DNA of 64,000 nt from Mangrovimonas sp. ST2L15. GTDB taxonomy: Bacteria > Bacteroidota > Bacteroidia > Flavobacteriales > Flavobacteriaceae. Shown in pieces: positions 34,717 through 42,642 of this stretch. Both the position numbers and the translations under genes were made by a program. A model generated the notes under the pieces. That model was not told where the DNA came from. It was given only the letters and a program-made list of their open reading frames with translations, and made no database searches. The DNA lies in the NCBI RefSeq assembly GCF_001280515.1, contig NZ_LBIQ01000030.1, positions 1,054,001 to 1,118,000 on the forward strand, in the 5' to 3' direction. Positions within the stretch are counted from its first letter, which is position 1, and each line of letters opens with the position of its first letter.

Positions 34717-35901
34717 TTAAGAGTAAGATGTACTTAATTTAGTGTGCTTTTTAACCTTGCTTCTTCTTAATAGGATGATACCAAGAGCAATAAAGATTCC
34801 GCATCCCGCCATGGCCGCTCCTACCCAATCGGCAGCGGTATAACCGTAACCCATAGCAATGGGTAAGCCAGCAAAATAAGCTCCAGAAGCGTTTCCAATA
34901 TTGAAGGCACTTTGATTAAGAGATGATCCTAGAGTTTCTGATCCTTTTGAAGCGTTAATTATGGTCATCTGTATTGGGGTAGAGATACAGAAGGAGACCA
35001 CTCCAATTAAAAAGGTCATCACTAATACTAATACTTTATTAGTCGCTACAAAAGTGTTTAAAGAGAGAAGAATCACCATAAAAATGAGGGTTACAATAAC
35101 GGCGTATATAGGTGATACTTTTTCAGTCAGTTTAGCGCCTATAAAATTACCTATAACCATACCAAGACCGGCAAGAATCATGGCATAGGAGACTACTTGC
35201 TCAGGGTGTCCAGCCACTTCTGTAATGAGAGGGGCGATATAGCTATACCATGCGAAAAAACCTCCGGTGCCAATAGTTGTGAGTATGATAATCATCCATA
35301 ATTCCAGTTTTTTAAATATTCGTAGTTCACGAACAAAACTGCTTTCTGAGGTTTGTTTTATAAGGGGCATCCAAAATTTAATGCTCAAAACAGTTAGAAT
35401 ACCAACAATACCAACCATCAAAAATGAAATACTCCAATTAAGGTGCTTGCCCAAATAGGTTCCTAAAGGAACGCCTAAAAGATTGGCTACTGTAAGACCG
35501 CTAAACATAATGGCGATACCTTGGGCCTGTTTGCCTTCTTTAGATAGTTTTCCTGCTACAACAGCACCAATTCCAAAAAAAGCACCATGAGGTAACCCTG
35601 ATAAAAACCTTAAGACCAAGAATGAAGTATAACCAGTAGCAAAAGCCGAAAGGGTATTAAAAATAGTAAACCAAACCATTAAGCCAAACAAAACCTTTTG
35701 TGGTTGCCATTTGCTGCAAAGCCCCGTTAAGGTAGGAGCTCCTACAACAACGCCTAAGGCATATGCTGAAATGAAATGTCCTGCAATGGGGATGCTTATT
35801 CCAAAGGCATTTGCTACATCGGGTAAAATGCCCATAATTACAAATTCGGTAAGGCCTATGCCAAAACCTCCTATTGCAAGGGAAAGTAACGCTTTATTCA
35901 T
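34717..35901 (-). CDS. MFS transporter, DHA1 family (sugar/drug efflux type)
   Basis: 394 residues with 12 hydrophobic segments. The N-terminal pattern LAIGGFGIGLTEFVIMGILPDVA is characteristic of the AraJ/YdhP/SotB branch of DHA1 drug:proton antiporters. It probably exports a small organic compound; the substrate cannot be read. Although AraJ-like, it is far from the arabinose operon and shares no operator with it. Transcribed alone from a -7 box at 35960-35967. Confidence 0.88.
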   Translation of the reverse strand: MNKALLSLAIGGFGIGLTEFVIMGILPDVANAFGISIPIAGHFISAYALGVVVGAPTLTGLCSKWQPQKVLFGLMVWFTIFNTLSAFATGYTSFLVLRFLSGLPHGAFFGIGAVVAGKLSKEGKQAQGIAIMFSGLTVANLLGVPLGTYLGKHLNWSISFLMVGIVGILTVLSIKFWMPLIKQTSESSFVRELRIFKKLELWMIIILTTIGTGGFFAWYSYIAPLITEVAGHPEQVVSYAMILAGLGMVIGNFIGAKLTEKVSPIYAVIVTLIFMVILLSLNTFVATNKVLVLVMTFLIGVVSFCISTPIQMTIINASKGSETLGSSLNQSAFNIGNASGAYFAGLPIAMGYGYTAADWVGAAMAGCGIFIALGIILLRRSKVKKHTKLSTSYS

Positions 35902-35959
35902 GGTTATTGTTTGATGGTTTTGATTTTTTAAAGGTGTTGAAATAACACTTTTAAAAGGC

Positions 35960-35967
35960 CAAAGGTA
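35960..35967 (-). promoter_or_regulatory. -7 box of the MFS transporter gene
   Basis: Minus-strand TACCTTTG (35967-35960) is a perfect TAnnTTTG, 59 nt upstream of the MFS ATG. No TTTG at the ideal spacing. Confidence 0.45.
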
Positions 35968-36197
35968 GAGGATAATAATGGCAAGCCTCAGGTGGTAAAT
36001 GGTAAAAAAAAGTTAATTGGAGAATCTGAAAATAATCTAGGTGCTATTTCTTTTTTGCATAGCATTTAGACATTCTTTTTGCCAAATTGATAGCTAGATG
36101 TTTTAATTGGTAAATTGGGATTCAAGGTTCTTCTTTCAGTTTTTTGACAGAAAAGTTGTATTTATTTGGTTTTTAGATGGTTACTTGGTTTTATTTC

Positions 36198-36228
36198 TTT
36201 GAAATTATGAAATGTTTTTGTACATTTC
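36198..36228 (+). promoter_or_regulatory. Promoter candidate in the 471-nt gap before the gene at 36374
   Basis: TTTG (36198-36201), a 19-nt spacer, then TACATTTC (36221-36228) fits the Bacteroidota -33/-7 arrangement. It would give a leader of about 140 nt for the gene at 36374. Elsewhere in this gap (35968-36197, 36229-36373) I see only A/T-rich sequence without genes or repeats. Confidence 0.45.
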
Positions 36229-36373
36229 CAATTCTTCACACAAGAACTAATTAGCGTAGCGCTCCAAATGGTAGCATGATATTAACTTGAAAGTGGTTTT
36301 TGATTATTGATTTCAAGCAAAAAAGAGGTCTAATACATTTTGTTGTTAGGCCAACCAACCATAACCAAAACCG

Positions 36374-36781
36374 ATGATGATGAAACTAACAACCACTCCT
36401 TTGGGCATCTGCCTGTTATTCGCTTTTATTGGCTATCAGGGGTATAGTCAAACAGGTGTTTATGAATTGAAACATTTAAAAGGATTGAATCCAAATCATG
36501 CTGAATCCGTGCTAAAGCATTTGGGATATCAATTTTCTAATAATGTACAACTGAGTAATGAGAAACGTATTTCATACTGGAATAGTAGTGAAAATGCTTG
36601 TGTGACGGCTAATATAAAACGGGAAAAAATAACGTCCGTAATTAATGTTCCTGATGAAGATTGTCATAAAAGCTTGAAGACTTATAAGTTTGAGGCGTCC
36701 AATAGACTATTCAATCAAAGGGTCATGAACACGCTAAGTTTTATAGAAAACAGTTGGTGTCTATTATTTGTGACTAGGTGA
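36374..36781 (+). CDS. Hypothetical exported protein
   Basis: 135 residues with a signal peptide (GICLLFAFIGYQGYSQ, cleavage after SQ). The mature part starts with VYELKHLKGLNPNHAESVLKHLGYQF, which suggests a short helix-strand domain, and has two Cys (SENACVTA and DEDCHK) that could pair. I do not recognise a family. The last ~25 residues read unlike the rest, so the C-terminus may be frame-shifted relative to relatives. Three ATGs in a row leave the start uncertain by six bases. Followed by a terminator at 36811. Confidence 0.6.
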   Translation: MMMKLTTTPLGICLLFAFIGYQGYSQTGVYELKHLKGLNPNHAESVLKHLGYQFSNNVQLSNEKRISYWNSSENACVTANIKREKITSVINVPDEDCHKSLKTYKFEASNRLFNQRVMNTLSFIENSWCLLFVTR

Positions 36782-36810
36782 ATGTAACTAAGAGCTCATT
36801 TAATAAACAA

Positions 36811-36838
36811 AAAAACCCGAACAATTGTTCGGGTTTTT
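36811..36838. terminator. Bidirectional terminator between the gene at 36374 and tRNA-Phe
   Basis: AAAAACCCGAACAATTGTTC is the first part of a perfect 28-base palindrome continuing to GGGTTTTT; it has A- and T-runs on both sides and can end the plus-strand gene and the minus-strand tRNA. Confidence 0.93.
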
Positions 36839-36842
36839 AATG

Positions 36843-36915
36843 TGGTGCCTCCAGGAATCGAACCAGGGACACAAGGATTTTCAGTCCTTTGCTCTACCAA
36901 CTGAGCTAAGGCACC
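36843..36915 (-). tRNA. tRNA-Phe (GAA)
   Basis: 73-nt cloverleaf on the minus strand. The acceptor GGTGCCT pairs with AGGCACC, the D arm contains AGCTCAGTTGGTAGAGC, the anticodon GAA is at 36882-36880 in the loop CTGAAAA, and the T arm has GGTTCGATTCC. The discriminator is A, and CCA is not encoded, as usual in Bacteroidota. Confidence 0.97.
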
Positions 36916-36991
36916 AGTCGCATAATTGCGGATGCAAATATAAGGGCATTTTTAATATTCACAAAAATAAAAATATAAAAATTGTCTTTTG

Positions 36992-36999
36992 TACCTTTG
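36992..36999 (+). promoter_or_regulatory. -7 box of coaX operon
   Basis: TACCTTTG, a perfect TAnnTTTG, lies 17 nt before the coaX ATG, giving a leader of only about a dozen bases. It would start the long coaX-to-CNNM transcript. Confidence 0.55.
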
Positions 37000-37016
37000 C
37001 GACTTAAAATTCAGAC

Positions 37017-37745
37017 ATGAATTTAGTTGTAGATGTAGGTAACACATTGATTAAAATGGCTGTCTTTCAGGAGGGTGGCTTAATGAGTAAGGTTTCTGCT
37101 CCTGTTCAGGAATTTCAGCAACTTTTTTTTGATTTATTGTCTAAATACTCCATAAAGCATTGTTTGATATCTTCTGTAGGGAGGTTAAATGAAGAAAATA
37201 GAGATTTATTAAACGAGCATTTAAATTGTCTTTTTCTAGATCATACAACCTTAGTTCCTTTTAAGAATAGGTATGCTACGCCCCAAACTCTAGGGGTAGA
37301 TAGAATAGCCTTGGTAAGTGCATCAGTTGCCCAATTTCCAGACTCTAATGTTTTGATTATTGATGCAGGTACTTGCATTACTTATGACTTCATTAATGAA
37401 AACAATGAATATCTTGGTGGTGCCATCTCTCCAGGGCTTCAAATGAGGTACAAATCCATGCACAATCAAACAGCAAGCCTTCCGTTACTTGAAATGGAAG
37501 AACCTCAAAGTTTTTTTGGGGATTCAACAAATAGTTCAATGCATGTGGGTGTTGTGTTGGGAATTGTAAATGAAATTGATGGTTTTGTTAAAGAATATCA
37601 AACCAATTACAAAGATTTAACAGTTATTTTAACAGGCGGAGACAGTAAAATTTTGTGTAAGCGATTAAAAAGTGGCATATTTGCCAACTCTAATTTCCTC
37701 TTAGAAGGACTTAATAATATATTGGAATATAATACAAGCGAATGA
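37017..37745 (+). CDS. coaX: Type III pantothenate kinase
   Basis: 242 residues. It phosphorylates pantothenate with ATP, the first step of coenzyme A synthesis. The ASKHA-fold motifs are present: DVGNT (6-10), TLGVDRIALV with the catalytic Asp, IDAGTCITYDFI, GGAISPGLQMR for substrate binding, and LTGGD near the C-terminus. First gene of a conserved flavobacterial envelope operon; the stop overlaps the next start (ATGA). Confidence 0.96.
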   Translation: MNLVVDVGNTLIKMAVFQEGGLMSKVSAPVQEFQQLFFDLLSKYSIKHCLISSVGRLNEENRDLLNEHLNCLFLDHTTLVPFKNRYATPQTLGVDRIALVSASVAQFPDSNVLIIDAGTCITYDFINENNEYLGGAISPGLQMRYKSMHNQTASLPLLEMEEPQSFFGDSTNSSMHVGVVLGIVNEIDGFVKEYQTNYKDLTVILTGGDSKILCKRLKSGIFANSNFLLEGLNNILEYNTSE

Positions 37746-39067
37746 TTAAAAGGTTTTTACTGGTATTTGCTATCGTTTTTGGGCTGAAAGGATATGCGCA
37801 ACTTGATGTTGAAAATGCGTCACCTTATTCCTACTATGGAATAGGAAGCTTGAAGTTCAAAGGAACAGTGGAAAATAGAAGTATGGGAGGGTTGAGTATT
37901 TACAACGATAGTATTCATGTCAACCTGAGAAATCCAGCTTCTTACGCTAGTAGTAATCTTAGATATTACAATAATGAAGGGAGACCTGTGAAATTTGCCA
38001 TTGGAGGTACTCATACATCTACCAATTTAAAAACCAATAGCAACGAAAACAGGATTAATTCAACTTCTTTTGATTATATGGCTTTATCCTTGCCAATGGG
38101 TCGTTTTGGCGTAGGATTGGGGATTATGCCCTACACAACCGTAAATTATAAATTACAGAGTCTAACTGATTTTAATGCACTTTCTACACGGTTTTCTGGA
38201 AAAGGTGGTGTGAACAAAGTATTTCTTTCAGTTGGATATCGGGTGATGGATGGATTAAGTATTGGGGTTGATGCCAATTATAATTTCGGTAAATTGGAGA
38301 ACTCCTTCATTAGGTATCTATATGATGATGAGCAAAACATCATCCAGTATCAAACAAGAGAACAAAACAAATCACAGTTAAGTGGTTTTGGGGTAAATTT
38401 AGGGGTTACTTACCAAAAAATGATCTCTACTAAACTGGAATTGCAGGCTGGATTAACATACAAGCCTAAAACGAATATTAACTCAGACAACGAACGCATT
38501 TTCGAGACTATTACCATAAGTTCTGGATCAGGAGAAGAAACGCCTATAAATTCCATTACCGCAGATTTAGATGCAAATGGGTTGGCTAATACAAAATTGA
38601 GTTTGCCTTCCAAATTTTCTTTTGGAGCTGGTATAGGAGAGCCCAGAAAATGGTTTGCTGGAGCTGAATTGACCTTTCAAAATTATAGCGTGTTTAAAAA
38701 TGAATTATACGAAGCAAGTAATTCAGCTGGTAATTTGAGTTATGAAGATGCCATAGGTTTATCAGTTGGAGGTTTTTATATTCCAGAGTACAATTCGTTT
38801 TCAAGTTACTTAAAAAGAATGGTTTATAGAACTGGATTCAGGTTTGAAAATACAGGATTAAACATCAATGACACGTCTATAAATGAGTTTGGCATGTCTT
38901 TTGGAGTAGGAATACCGATGGGGAATTTCTTTTCTAATGCCAACGTTGGATTTGAATTCGGTAGAAGAGGAACCCTTGATAGAAATTTAATACAAGAAAA
39001 CTTTATTAATTTCCAGATAAGTCTATCGCTAAATGATAGATGGTTTGAAAAAAGAAAATATAATTAA
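37742..39067 (+). CDS. Outer-membrane beta-barrel protein
   Basis: 441 residues with a signal peptide ending KGYAQ. The mature protein is rich in alternating strands with Gly/aromatic pairs (PYSYYGIGSLKF, GRFGVGLGIMPYT, LSGFGVNLGVTYQ, FGMSFGVGIPMGNFF, VGFEFGRRG) and ends in LNDRWFEKRKYN; overall it resembles the FadL-like/PorV-like barrels common next to coaX in Flavobacteriaceae. Its function is unknown. It overlaps coaX by 4 nt and is followed by the TPR gene after 12 nt. Confidence 0.82.
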   Translation: MIKRFLLVFAIVFGLKGYAQLDVENASPYSYYGIGSLKFKGTVENRSMGGLSIYNDSIHVNLRNPASYASSNLRYYNNEGRPVKFAIGGTHTSTNLKTNSNENRINSTSFDYMALSLPMGRFGVGLGIMPYTTVNYKLQSLTDFNALSTRFSGKGGVNKVFLSVGYRVMDGLSIGVDANYNFGKLENSFIRYLYDDEQNIIQYQTREQNKSQLSGFGVNLGVTYQKMISTKLELQAGLTYKPKTNINSDNERIFETITISSGSGEETPINSITADLDANGLANTKLSLPSKFSFGAGIGEPRKWFAGAELTFQNYSVFKNELYEASNSAGNLSYEDAIGLSVGGFYIPEYNSFSSYLKRMVYRTGFRFENTGLNINDTSINEFGMSFGVGIPMGNFFSNANVGFEFGRRGTLDRNLIQENFINFQISLSLNDRWFEKRKYN

Positions 39068-39079
39068 GCATAATTTGAA

Positions 39080-40459
39080 ATGACCATGAAAACTAGAATT
39101 ACATTATTAATAGCTGTGCTTTTTGTAAGTTTTGGGACGTTTGCCCAAGATCAGGATTTGCAAGCTCTATCATTGATGACCGAGGCGGTTAAGGCCAAGA
39201 AGTTTGATGAAGCTTACAAACCTTTTATGGAATTAAGACAAAGAAACCCTAAATATCACTTAGGTATTTATACCAATGGTGAAAAAATTCTTGAGCACAA
39301 AATCGAGAAATCTACTGGTGCTGAGCAAGTGGCATTCATTAATGACCTTGTAAAAATGTACGGTGAGAGAGAAGATAATTTTGCAAGCAAAACGCCAAAA
39401 GGAGAGTTTGGAGCTAAATCTTGTCAGCTAAAATATGACTACAAAGAGGCTTTAGGTCTATCTACAGAGGAGCTTTACAAGTGTTTTGATGAAGCTTATA
39501 AGGCAGACCCAGATACATTCACTAACCCTAAGGCGCTTTATACTTATTTCTCATTGATGGTAGATTTGTTTGATGATGGTAAGAAAGAGGCTCAAGAGTT
39601 GTTTACTAAGTATGATGATGTGGTTGCCAAAATAGAGCAGGAGGTTCAGAACTATTCAGAGAAATTGAATCCTTATGTTGAAAAGGAAGAAGCTGGTACA
39701 GCTTTAACTAGCAAGGAAGAAAGATATAAGAGATCTTATGAAAGTTATTTGAAAGCTTATGACCAAGTAGCTGCTGGGGTTGATCAAAAATTAGGTACTA
39801 GAGCTAATTGTGAAACACTGATTCCTCTTTATGAAAAATCTTTTGAAGAAAACAAGAACAATGCTGATTGGTTAAAAGGAGCAGTAAACAGAATGTTTAA
39901 CAAAGAATGTACAGATGATCCTTTGTATATCAAATTGGTAAAAGCCTATGATAATGCGGCGCCTTCTGCAGATACTAAATACTTCGTTGCAGGATTGTTG
40001 TTGAAGGATGGTAAAACTAATGAAGCTTTAAATTACTTTAAGGAGTCTTTGGAATTAGAGAAAGATGCCTATAAGAAAGGTACTAAAAGTTATAAGATTG
40101 GGTTAATCTTGAAGAAAAAAGGTCAATTTGGACAGGCTAGAAACTATTTTAGAGAAGCGATTAAGTTGAATCCATCTAATGGTAGACCATATTTGGCTAT
40201 AGCTCAAATGTATGCTTCTAGTGCCAATGATTGTGGAGATTCAAACTTCAACAAAAGAGCTGTATTCTGGTTGGCCGCTGCCGAAGCAGAGAAAGCAGGT
40301 AAGGTGGATCCTACAATTCAGAAAGATGCTAACTCCTTTGCGGCAAACTATAGAGCAAAGGCCCCTTCAAAAGGAGATATTTTTAACGAAGGTAATGCCG
40401 GCACAACTATAAACATTGGTTGTTGGATTGGTGGAAGCGTTAAGGTTCCTAGCCTATAA
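39080..40459 (+). CDS. Exported TPR-repeat protein
   Basis: 459 residues with a signal peptide ending GTFAQ (start either M1 at 39080 or M3 at 39086). The mature part is helical; TPR-like pairs are clearest at about 305-385 (KDGKTNEALNYFKESLELE, KGQFGQARNYFREAIKLNP, GRPYLAIAQMYASS). Likely a periplasmic scaffold for assembling an envelope complex, given the flanking OMP and lptC genes. The stop TAA overlaps the lptC ATG by one base. Confidence 0.85.
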   Translation: MTMKTRITLLIAVLFVSFGTFAQDQDLQALSLMTEAVKAKKFDEAYKPFMELRQRNPKYHLGIYTNGEKILEHKIEKSTGAEQVAFINDLVKMYGEREDNFASKTPKGEFGAKSCQLKYDYKEALGLSTEELYKCFDEAYKADPDTFTNPKALYTYFSLMVDLFDDGKKEAQELFTKYDDVVAKIEQEVQNYSEKLNPYVEKEEAGTALTSKEERYKRSYESYLKAYDQVAAGVDQKLGTRANCETLIPLYEKSFEENKNNADWLKGAVNRMFNKECTDDPLYIKLVKAYDNAAPSADTKYFVAGLLLKDGKTNEALNYFKESLELEKDAYKKGTKSYKIGLILKKKGQFGQARNYFREAIKLNPSNGRPYLAIAQMYASSANDCGDSNFNKRAVFWLAAAEAEKAGKVDPTIQKDANSFAANYRAKAPSKGDIFNEGNAGTTINIGCWIGGSVKVPSL

Positions 40460-41013
40460 TGAAAAGAATAAAAACATATAATTTTCTAAACATAGTCATG
40501 GCTTTTGCCATGACTATGTTTTTTTCATGCAACCGAAGTTTGGAGGATGTAAAGAAACTTGGGGTTTCTGAAAATGAACCCATAGGGGTTGCTGAAAATA
40601 TCAATTTAAAATACACCGATTCGGGTAGAGTGACGGCCAACTTAAAGAGTCCTAAAATGCTGGATTATTCCAATAGATCGTTTTCTTACATGGAATTCCC
40701 AGAAACCGTTGATTTGGATCTTTTTGATGAAAAGAATCAAAAGAGCAACATCAAAGCAGATTATGGTATTTATTACCAAAGTACAGGCCTGATTGATCTT
40801 CGCGGGCATGTAGTTATTTCAACCGCTAGTAATGACACATTATTTGCAGAACAACTCTATTATGACGATGAGAGGGAGTGGTTATTTACTAATAAACCTG
40901 TGACCTTTAGACAAGGACAAAGTATCATTAATGGGAAGGGTTTTGATTCTGACTCTAAGTTTAAAAAGGCTTTAGTGTTAGAGATTGATGGAATTTTACC
41001 TGTAGAAGATTAA
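40459..41013 (+). CDS. lptC: LptC-like LPS export protein, lipoprotein-type signal
   Basis: 184 residues. LptC bridges LptBFG to LptA in moving LPS across the periplasm. The N-terminus has a hydrophobic signal ending MFFSC (lipoprotein-like; most proteobacterial LptC have a plain anchor). The mature part shows the jellyroll pattern of the family: SPKMLDYSNRSFSYMEFPE, IKADYGIYYQSTGLIDLRG, VTFRQGQSIINGKGFDSD. Start at 40459 is fixed by coupling to the TPR stop. A perfect terminator-like hairpin lies inside its signal-peptide region (40488-40525). Confidence 0.85.
   Translation: MKRIKTYNFLNIVMAFAMTMFFSCNRSLEDVKKLGVSENEPIGVAENINLKYTDSGRVTANLKSPKMLDYSNRSFSYMEFPETVDLDLFDEKNQKSNIKADYGIYYQSTGLIDLRGHVVISTASNDTLFAEQLYYDDEREWLFTNKPVTFRQGQSIINGKGFDSDSKFKKALVLEIDGILPVED
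40488..40525 (+). terminator. Terminator-like hairpin inside the lptC coding sequence
   Basis: AAACATAGTCATGGC (40488-40502), loop TTTT, and the exact complement GCCATGACTATGTTT (40507-40521) form a 15-bp perfect stem followed by further T residues to 40525. It lies 30-67 nt after the lptC start codon, in frame-coding sequence. By structure it is an intrinsic terminator; a ribosome translating lptC would mask it, so it may act as a translation-coupled attenuator. Confidence 0.65.
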
Positions 41014-41063
41014 TCACCTCCATTACTTTTTTTAATTATCTTTACTTTATAGAATTATTGACC

Positions 41064-41258
41064 ATGAAATTTTTCAAGTTTTTCCAATACGCCTATTTAT
41101 TATTCGCTATTATTTTTATTTATGATGTGATTAAAACGTATATGGAATCTAATACTATTAATTATATTTCCTTGTTTTTAGCTGTGCTCGCTTTGTTTAT
41201 GTTCTTTTTTAGACGCAGGTATTTTAAGAAATTTGATAATAAAGACAATCCTAAATGA
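41064..41258 (+). CDS. Small two-segment membrane protein
   Basis: 64 residues from ATG 41064 (KFFKFFQYAYLLFAIIFIYD...), with two hydrophobic segments (about 6-22 and 34-51) and a strongly basic end (RRRYFKKF). It lies between lptC and the CNNM gene; its stop overlaps the next start (ATGA). Commonly seen as a hypothetical protein in this flavobacterial cluster. Function unknown. Confidence 0.75.
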   Translation: MKFFKFFQYAYLLFAIIFIYDVIKTYMESNTINYISLFLAVLALFMFFFRRRYFKKFDNKDNPK

Positions 41259-42541
41259 GTTCTGAGATAATTATTATTGTTATCTCTTTATTGCTTTCAG
41301 CTTTTTTCTCAGGCATGGAAATTGCTTACGTTTCCGCAAATAAAATTCACATTGAAATAGAGAAAAAACAGGAAGGTCTATTGGCCAAACTGCTAACCAA
41401 ATTAACAGCAAAGCCTTCCAAATTTATTGCAACCATGTTGATAGGTAATAATATTGCCTTGGTTGTCTATGGGTTTTTTATGGGTGATTTATTGGTACGG
41501 TGGTTTCAAAGTATGTTGCCGGCTTCTGATGTGGTTACTTATTTATTAACGGATTTAAGTTTGTTGACTCAAACCATCATTTCTACCTTAGTTATTTTAA
41601 TAACAGCAGAGTTTCTTCCAAAAGTATTTTTTCAAGTTTATGCCAATACCCTGTTGAAAGTTTTTGCTTTTCCAGCCTATGTTTTTTATTGGTTGTTTAC
41701 CTTCATTTCAACCTTTGTTATTTGGATCTCTGATGTCATTTTAAAGAAATTTTTTAAAACGGAAGGGGATCAGGTTCAATTGGCTTTTACTAAGGTAGAA
41801 CTAGGGAATTATATTAGTGAACAAATGGAGAATGTTGAGGAGCATGATGAGGTAGATTCTGAAATTCAAATTTTTCAAAATGCTCTGGAGTTTTCAGAAG
41901 TAAAAGCTAGAGAGGTCATGGTTCCCAGAACTGAAATTACAGCTGTTGAACTGCATGAATCTCCTAAAAATTTGACCCAACTTTTTGTAGACACGGGGTA
42001 TTCCAAAATCTTGGTTTTTAAAAATTCAATCGATGATATTTTGGGATATGTCCATTCCTTTGAATTGTTCAAAAAACCTAAAACTATTCAGTCTATATTA
42101 ATGCCTGTTGAGTTTGTACCAGAAACGATGTTAATCAAAGACATCTTGAATGTCTTAATCAAGAAGCGTAAAAGTATGGCCGTAGTATTAGACGAGTATG
42201 GTGGAACATCGGGAATAATGACAGTTGAAGATATTGTTGAGGAATTATTTGGGGAAATCGAAGATGAGCATGACACAGTGGAGCTAATTGAGGAAATTGT
42301 AGAGGAAGATATATATCGATTTTCAGCCAGGTTGGAGGTCGATTACTTAAATGAATCCTATAAGCTTAACTTGCCTGAGGAAGAAAATTATGAAACGCTC
42401 GGGGGGCTTATCGTGGCGCATACTGAGGAAATCCCACAAAAGGATGAAATTGTTCAAATAAATCACTTTCTATTCACTATCCTAGAAGTTTCAAACACTA
42501 AGATTGACTTGGTGGAACTCAAAATTGTAGAGACCGACTAG
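41255..42541 (+). CDS. CNNM/CorC (hemolysin-like) transporter-associated protein
   Basis: 428 residues. N-terminal DUF21 membrane domain (about 1-185, beginning ISLLLSAFFSGMEIAYVSAN), two CBS repeats (about 205-330, with AREVMVPRTEI and MAVVLDEYGGTSGIMTVEDIVEELFGEI) and a C-terminal CorC/HlyC domain (about 345-425). Family members move or control Mg2+/Co2+ or, as GldE, aid gliding in Flavobacterium. This copy is in the coaX-lptC cluster, so ion homeostasis in support of the envelope is as likely as gliding. Confidence 0.9.
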   Translation: MSSEIIIIVISLLLSAFFSGMEIAYVSANKIHIEIEKKQEGLLAKLLTKLTAKPSKFIATMLIGNNIALVVYGFFMGDLLVRWFQSMLPASDVVTYLLTDLSLLTQTIISTLVILITAEFLPKVFFQVYANTLLKVFAFPAYVFYWLFTFISTFVIWISDVILKKFFKTEGDQVQLAFTKVELGNYISEQMENVEEHDEVDSEIQIFQNALEFSEVKAREVMVPRTEITAVELHESPKNLTQLFVDTGYSKILVFKNSIDDILGYVHSFELFKKPKTIQSILMPVEFVPETMLIKDILNVLIKKRKSMAVVLDEYGGTSGIMTVEDIVEELFGEIEDEHDTVELIEEIVEEDIYRFSARLEVDYLNESYKLNLPEEENYETLGGLIVAHTEEIPQKDEIVQINHFLFTILEVSNTKIDLVELKIVETD

Positions 42542-42600
42542 TTAAAAAAAACTTTCTTTATTATTGACACTTAGTCCTTTTATTATTTAATATAAAATGG

Positions 42601-42608
42601 TATTTTCG
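42601..42608 (+). promoter_or_regulatory. -7 box of the PpiD-like gene
   Basis: TATTTTCG, 34 nt before the ATG; the same variant octamer occurs at 33501. The 101-nt gap has no terminator, so PpiD may also be read from upstream. Confidence 0.4.
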
Positions 42609-42642
42609 CGCACAATAATTTTAAATCAACTTAGAAAAGAAG

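Noticed and set aside
36825-37007. Open frame across the tRNA region on the plus strand
   Set aside because: It overlaps tRNA-Phe and the terminator and is not protein-like.
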